Part shown: piece by piece, positions 6,552 through 9,491 of the stretch | Layout: every line of letters begins with the position of its first letter | Numbering within the stretch: position 1 is the first letter of the stretch | Assembly (NCBI GenBank): GCA_002687025.1 | Contig: NYZG01000151.1 | Location: 1-9,491 of the forward strand | Length of the DNA: 9,491 bases | Origin: Candidatus Poribacteria bacterium | Lineage (GTDB): Bacteria > Poribacteria > WGA-4E > GCA-2687025 | Direction: 5' to 3' | The notes under the pieces: generated by a model | What the model saw: the letters and a program-made list of their open reading frames with translations, nothing else | Databases searched by the model: none | What the model was told of the DNA's origin: nothing | Position numbers and translations under genes: made by a program

Positions 6552-7592
6552 TTACCGCGATGTCCTGATGCTCGCCCACGTGTCTAGGCGCGAACGTGCC
6601 GCGGTTGGGTGACCTTGGCGGAGCGTGGGCAGGATCTCTTCGGCCAGTGCGATGAACCGGCTGGGGCGATCGCCGCCATGCGTGCCGGGCATTTCGAGCG
6701 CGGCGTACTCGATGCCGATATCGTCGAGCGCGCGCGTGAAAAGGAGGCCGTACATGCGATTCGTGTTCACCAGGTCGGTCGGTATGACGATCGCGATCTT
6801 CGACAGCCGCGAGAGCGCCTCGACCTGGGCCCGAGCCGTGGCGGGCCGCCAGAGGCAATGGGCGTCCCACGTCGCCTTGGCCTGCGTGTAGTCGTCGGCC
6901 GTCGCGGGCGTGTCGAACAGTCGCGGGGACTGGGGGTTGGGCGTCATGGCGATCGCGATCTGCGTCCACGCCCGGGTATAGCTGCGCAGACCGTCGTATT
7001 GGCCGAAGTAGTTCGGCATGTCGTACGGCAGGGCGGCGGTGCAGCCGGCCCACAGGGACGCGTCGTTCAGGCCGACGGCGCCCCAGATGCCGGGGTACCT
7101 CAGCGGGAGCAGTATTGCCGCATACCCGCCGCTCGAATGCCCCATGAGCGCACGTCCACGCTCGTGCGCCACGGTGCGGTACTCGCCATCGATGTACGGC
7201 ACGAGCTCTTGTGTCAGGAAATCCTCCCACGCGCCGAACACGTCCGAGTTCATCATGATGACGCCCTCACTGACGTCCAAGTGACCCACGATCGTCGGCG
7301 GGATGCGGCCGCTGGATATCGCGGCGTTCAGGTAGGGGATGTACTCACGACTCGCGGGCGTCTGCCAGCCTGGACTCCAATACAGCGTCGGGTAGGATCG
7401 CGTCGTGTCTGCGTACCCGGGTGGGAGATACACGAACACTCGCCGAACGCTCGTGATGTCGACTCGATTCGTGGCTACCGCCGGGCTGTCGAGCTTCTCG
7501 ATGACGACCGTGCCCTCATCGGCTCCGGCCACCGTGGCACATGTGATCGACAACCCGAGTGCGACCGTCACGGACGCGCGCGTGCATGGCAT
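6552..7592 (-). CDS. Secreted putative esterase (esterase D/PF00756-type alpha/beta hydrolase)
   Basis: A 346-residue hydrolase of the putative-esterase alpha/beta family, probably exported. The N-terminus is a signal peptide: one arginine, a hydrophobic stretch VTVALGLSITCATV, then a likely signal peptidase site AGA|DEG near residue 24. The family start RRVFVYLPPGY is at about 50-60, and the nucleophile elbow GHSSGG at 151-156 places the catalytic serine at S153. The likely catalytic histidine is H305 in MPGTHGGDRPSRF; D273 (VIPTD) is a candidate acid, less certain. The start is ATG 7592, with GGAAGG 10 bases upstream. An in-frame GTG at 7616 has AAGGG 4 bases upstream and would add eight residues, including two arginines, to the signal peptide, so it cannot be excluded. 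The substrate is unknown. It lies 149 bases downstream of hypE on the same strand and has no obvious functional tie to it. Confidence 0.85.
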   Translation of the reverse strand: MPCTRASVTVALGLSITCATVAGADEGTVVIEKLDSPAVATNRVDITSVRRVFVYLPPGYADTTRSYPTLYWSPGWQTPASREYIPYLNAAISSGRIPPTIVGHLDVSEGVIMMNSDVFGAWEDFLTQELVPYIDGEYRTVAHERGRALMGHSSGGYAAILLPLRYPGIWGAVGLNDASLWAGCTAALPYDMPNYFGQYDGLRSYTRAWTQIAIAMTPNPQSPRLFDTPATADDYTQAKATWDAHCLWRPATARAQVEALSRLSKIAIVIPTDLVNTNRMYGLLFTRALDDIGIEYAALEMPGTHGGDRPSRFIALAEEILPTLRQGHPTAARSRLDTWASIRTSR

Positions 7593-7634
7593 GCAGTGGA
7601 GACCTTCCCGTCTCACCAAGCCCTTTTCATGCCA

Positions 7635-7663
7635 AAACTAGCCACCGCAGGCCCGTTTCCCAA
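7635..7663 (-). promoter_or_regulatory. Weak candidate promoter for the esterase gene
   Basis: On the - strand, TTGGGA (7663-7658) and TAGTTT (7640-7635) are separated by exactly 17 bases. They match the -35 consensus at 4 of 6 positions and the -10 consensus at 3 of 6. The implied transcription start near 7628 would allow use of either the GTG 7616 or the ATG 7592 start. Support rests on position and spacing; the -10 is poor. Confidence 0.2.
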
Positions 7664-7741
7664 TGCCGCACGGGCGGAAAGCACGGCTGGTCGACGAGGC
7701 CGTGTCTCGTGCGATTCGCGGGCGCTGCGCCGCCGGCTCCG

Positions 7742-8785
7742 TCAGCAGATGCGGGGGAGCTGCTCGCCGCTGAGCATGTCCAGCACGCGCTCCGCGCCGA
7801 TCTGACCGACCACCGTTACCAAGCCCCGATGCCGATCGGTCACTTCGCCTATGCGCGCGGGCGAGCCGCCCACGGAGTGTCGGGACATGATGTCGAGCGC
7901 GGCGGCCGCGTCGTCGTGCCGGACGAAGGCGATGAAGCGGCCCTCGTTCGCCACGTACATGGGGTCCAGACCCAGTATCTCGCAAGCTCCCCGCACGTCC
8001 TCCAACACGGGGATTCCCGCCTCGCGGACACCGATGTGGACATCCGCCGACTCAGCGATCTCGACAAGCGCGCTAGACAGTCCTCCGCGCGTGAGGTCGC
8101 GCAGGCAATGCACGTCGATGCCCGCGTTCAGGAGCGCGAGCACGACGTCGGCGAGCGGCGCGCAGTCACTCTCGATAGTCGTCTCGAACTCCAGCCCTTC
8201 GCGGACGGCCATGATCGCCATGCCGTGACGACCGATATCCCCACTGAGCAGCACGACATCACCCGGCCGCACGGCCGACGGCGAGATATCGGCGCCTGTC
8301 TCTCGGACGCCGATTCCCGCTGTGTTCACGAACAGACCGTCACCTTTGCCCCGGTCCACTACCTTCGTGTCGCCCGTGACGATGGTGACGTTGGCAGCGT
8401 CCGCCGCGAGCTTCATCTCCCGGGTCACGCGCCACAGCGTGTCCATCGGCAGGCCCTCCTCGACGATCATGCCGACGCTGAGGTACAGAGGGCGGGCGCC
8501 ACACATCGCGAGGTCGTTCACGGTCCCGGTGACGGCGAGCGAACCGATGTTACCCCCCGGGAAGAACAGAGGGTCCACGATGTACGAATCCGTCGTGAAC
8601 GCGAGCCGGGCGCCGCCGATCGTGAGCGAAGCGCCGTCGTGACGACGCTCCGGCCCGTCATCGCCGAAGGTCGGGGCGAACATCTTCTCGATAAGGGCGT
8701 GCGTGAGCCTCCCGCCCCCGCCGTGGGCAAGCAGGACGTAGGGGTACTCGTCGATGGGGATGGGGCAGGCGAAGTTGGCTGACAT
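7742..8785 (-). CDS. hypE: Hydrogenase maturation protein HypE (carbamoyl dehydratase)
   Basis: HypE (347 aa) accepts a carbamoyl group from HypF on its C-terminal cysteine and dehydrates it with ATP to a thiocyanate, the source of the cyanide ligands of the [NiFe]-hydrogenase iron; it acts in the cytoplasm with HypC/HypD. The decisive feature is the C-terminus, which ends in PRIC with C347 as the last residue. The protein shows the AIRS/PurM-like ATP-binding layout: a glycine-rich AHGGGGRLTHALI near the N-terminus (20-32), FTTDSYIVDPLFFPGG, TVNDLAMCGARP, a GDTKVVDRGKGDG segment and LRDLTRGGLSSAL. Start ATG 8785 has GAGG 4 bases upstream and follows the hypD stop by 9 bases. Length is normal. 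No hypC, hypF, hypA, hypB or hydrogenase gene is visible; they may lie upstream of hypD. Confidence 0.96.
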   Translation of the reverse strand: MSANFACPIPIDEYPYVLLAHGGGGRLTHALIEKMFAPTFGDDGPERRHDGASLTIGGARLAFTTDSYIVDPLFFPGGNIGSLAVTGTVNDLAMCGARPLYLSVGMIVEEGLPMDTLWRVTREMKLAADAANVTIVTGDTKVVDRGKGDGLFVNTAGIGVRETGADISPSAVRPGDVVLLSGDIGRHGMAIMAVREGLEFETTIESDCAPLADVVLALLNAGIDVHCLRDLTRGGLSSALVEIAESADVHIGVREAGIPVLEDVRGACEILGLDPMYVANEGRFIAFVRHDDAAAALDIMSRHSVGGSPARIGEVTDRHRGLVTVVGQIGAERVLDMLSGEQLPRIC

Positions 8786-8794
8786 GTGCCCTCG

Positions 8795-9491
8795 CTATGC
8801 CGTCGGCGCGAGCCGCCGGTAACGGTAGTAGGCGGCACAGGCGCCCTCGGAGGAGACCATCGTGGCCCCAAGGGGCGATTCCGGCGTGCACGCGTCACCA
8901 AACGCCGCGCACCCGTCCGGCTTCAGCACGCCCTGAAGCACGAGGCCGCTAACACACTCGTCGGGCTCGTCGACCGAGACGTCCGCGACGCCGAAGCGCC
9001 TCTCGGCGTCTAACGCGGCGTATGCCTCCGTCAGAGCCAGGCCGCTATCCGCGATCTCACCGATGCCTCGCCACTTCCGCGGGATCACCTCGAATACCTC
9101 CGAGATCATGCCGCGAGCCGGCGCGTTCCCGTCGCGTCGCACGGACCGCGTGTATTGGTTCTCGACCTCGGCCCTGCCGTCCTCGAGCTGCTGGACGCAC
9201 ATCAGGACGCCGTGCAGGATGTCCAACGGCTCGAAACCGGTCACAACGATCGGCGCGCCGTAGCGTCGCACGAGCGGCTCGTACTCCGCATAGCCCATGA
9301 CCGTGCATACATGACCGGCGGCGAGGAAGCCCTGTACGCGGTTCGTCGGTGAGGAAAGAATGGCCTCCATCGCCGGCGGCACGAGCACGTGCGACACGAG
9401 CAGCGAGAAGTTGTCGATCCCCTCGCGCTTCGCCTGATACGCCGCCATGGCGTTGGCGGGCGCCGTAGTCTCGAAGCCAACGGCGAAGAAC
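8795..9491 (-). CDS. hypD: Hydrogenase maturation protein HypD (N-terminus beyond the window)
   Basis: HypD is the [4Fe-4S] scaffold that, with HypC, assembles the Fe(CN)2CO unit of [NiFe] hydrogenases. The window holds the C-terminal 231 residues of a protein usually near 365; the frame runs off the right edge, and the ATG at 9448 is internal. Visible motifs in order are FFAVGFETTAP at the window edge, AGHVCTVMGY, PIVVTGFEPLDILHG, and a C-terminal cysteine set with spacing C-x14-C-x6-C-x16-C (ECVSG, DGCAAF, DACTPE, EGACAAYY). This spacing fits the family's cluster ligands. It is followed at 9 bases by hypE on the same strand, the standard hypD-hypE order. No disruption is visible in the part present. 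Confidence 0.96.
   Translation of the reverse strand, partial: FFAVGFETTAPANAMAAYQAKREGIDNFSLLVSHVLVPPAMEAILSSPTNRVQGFLAAGHVCTVMGYAEYEPLVRRYGAPIVVTGFEPLDILHGVLMCVQQLEDGRAEVENQYTRSVRRDGNAPARGMISEVFEVIPRKWRGIGEIADSGLALTEAYAALDAERRFGVADVSVDEPDECVSGLVLQGVLKPDGCAAFGDACTPESPLGATMVSSEGACAAYYRYRRLAPTA

Noticed and set aside
7651..7675. GCCCGT/ACGGGC hairpin after hypE
   Set aside because: The stem is only 6 bp with a 13-base loop, and no T-run follows directly on the - strand. It also overlaps the weak esterase promoter candidate.
6609..8782. Two long + strand frames (398 and 407 residues) opposite the esterase and hypE genes
   Set aside because: Both are antisense to genes with clear catalytic motifs; their arginine/histidine-rich translations show no domains.
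1..9491. CRISPR arrays, tRNA or rRNA genes, insertion sequences
   Set aside because: I saw no regularly spaced repeats, no tRNA-like cloverleaf, no rRNA signature and no transposase or terminal inverted repeats.

Overview
This is a GC-rich bacterial window, with strong G/C preference at third codon positions. A sigma-70 family factor shows that the host is a bacterium. A four-subunit ferredoxin-dependent 2-oxoacid oxidoreductase and [NiFe]-hydrogenase maturation genes point to an anaerobic or fermentative lifestyle with hydrogen metabolism. The sequence alone does not identify the phylum.

Layout, left to right. (1) Positions 1-3103, + strand: a tightly coupled operon for a pyruvate (or related 2-oxoacid):ferredoxin oxidoreductase in the order gamma, delta, alpha, beta. 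The gamma gene lacks only its first few codons at the window edge. The first two junctions are ATGA stop/start overlaps and the last gap is 9 bases. (2) Positions 3211-5048, + strand: a two-gene module of a RecF/OLD-like AAA ATPase and a DUF4276/TOPRIM-like protein, joined by a TGATG overlap. It resembles ATPase-TOPRIM pairs known from anti-phage defence and is unrelated to the metabolic genes around it. (3) Positions 5049-5079: a perfect 9-bp inverted repeat in the gap between convergent genes. (4) Positions 5091-6170, - strand: a sigma-70 factor with clear regions 1.2, 2, 3 and 4 but unusual substitutions at promoter-melting and -35 contact positions. (5) Positions 6171-6551: a 381-base stretch with no confident gene. 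It holds one doubtful short ORF and a 7-bp inverted repeat. (6) Positions 6552-7592, - strand: a secreted esterase-family alpha/beta hydrolase. (7) Positions 7742-9491, - strand: hypE and the C-terminal two thirds of hypD, in the usual hypD-hypE order with a 9-base gap.

How the genes relate: the oxidoreductase would make reduced ferredoxin from 2-oxoacids, and HypD/HypE build the Fe(CN)2CO centre of [NiFe] hydrogenases, which could use such electrons. That physiological link is inference, since no hydrogenase structural gene is in view. The most interesting parts are the ATPase/TOPRIM pair, a candidate defence system, and the sigma factor with an altered promoter-melting motif.
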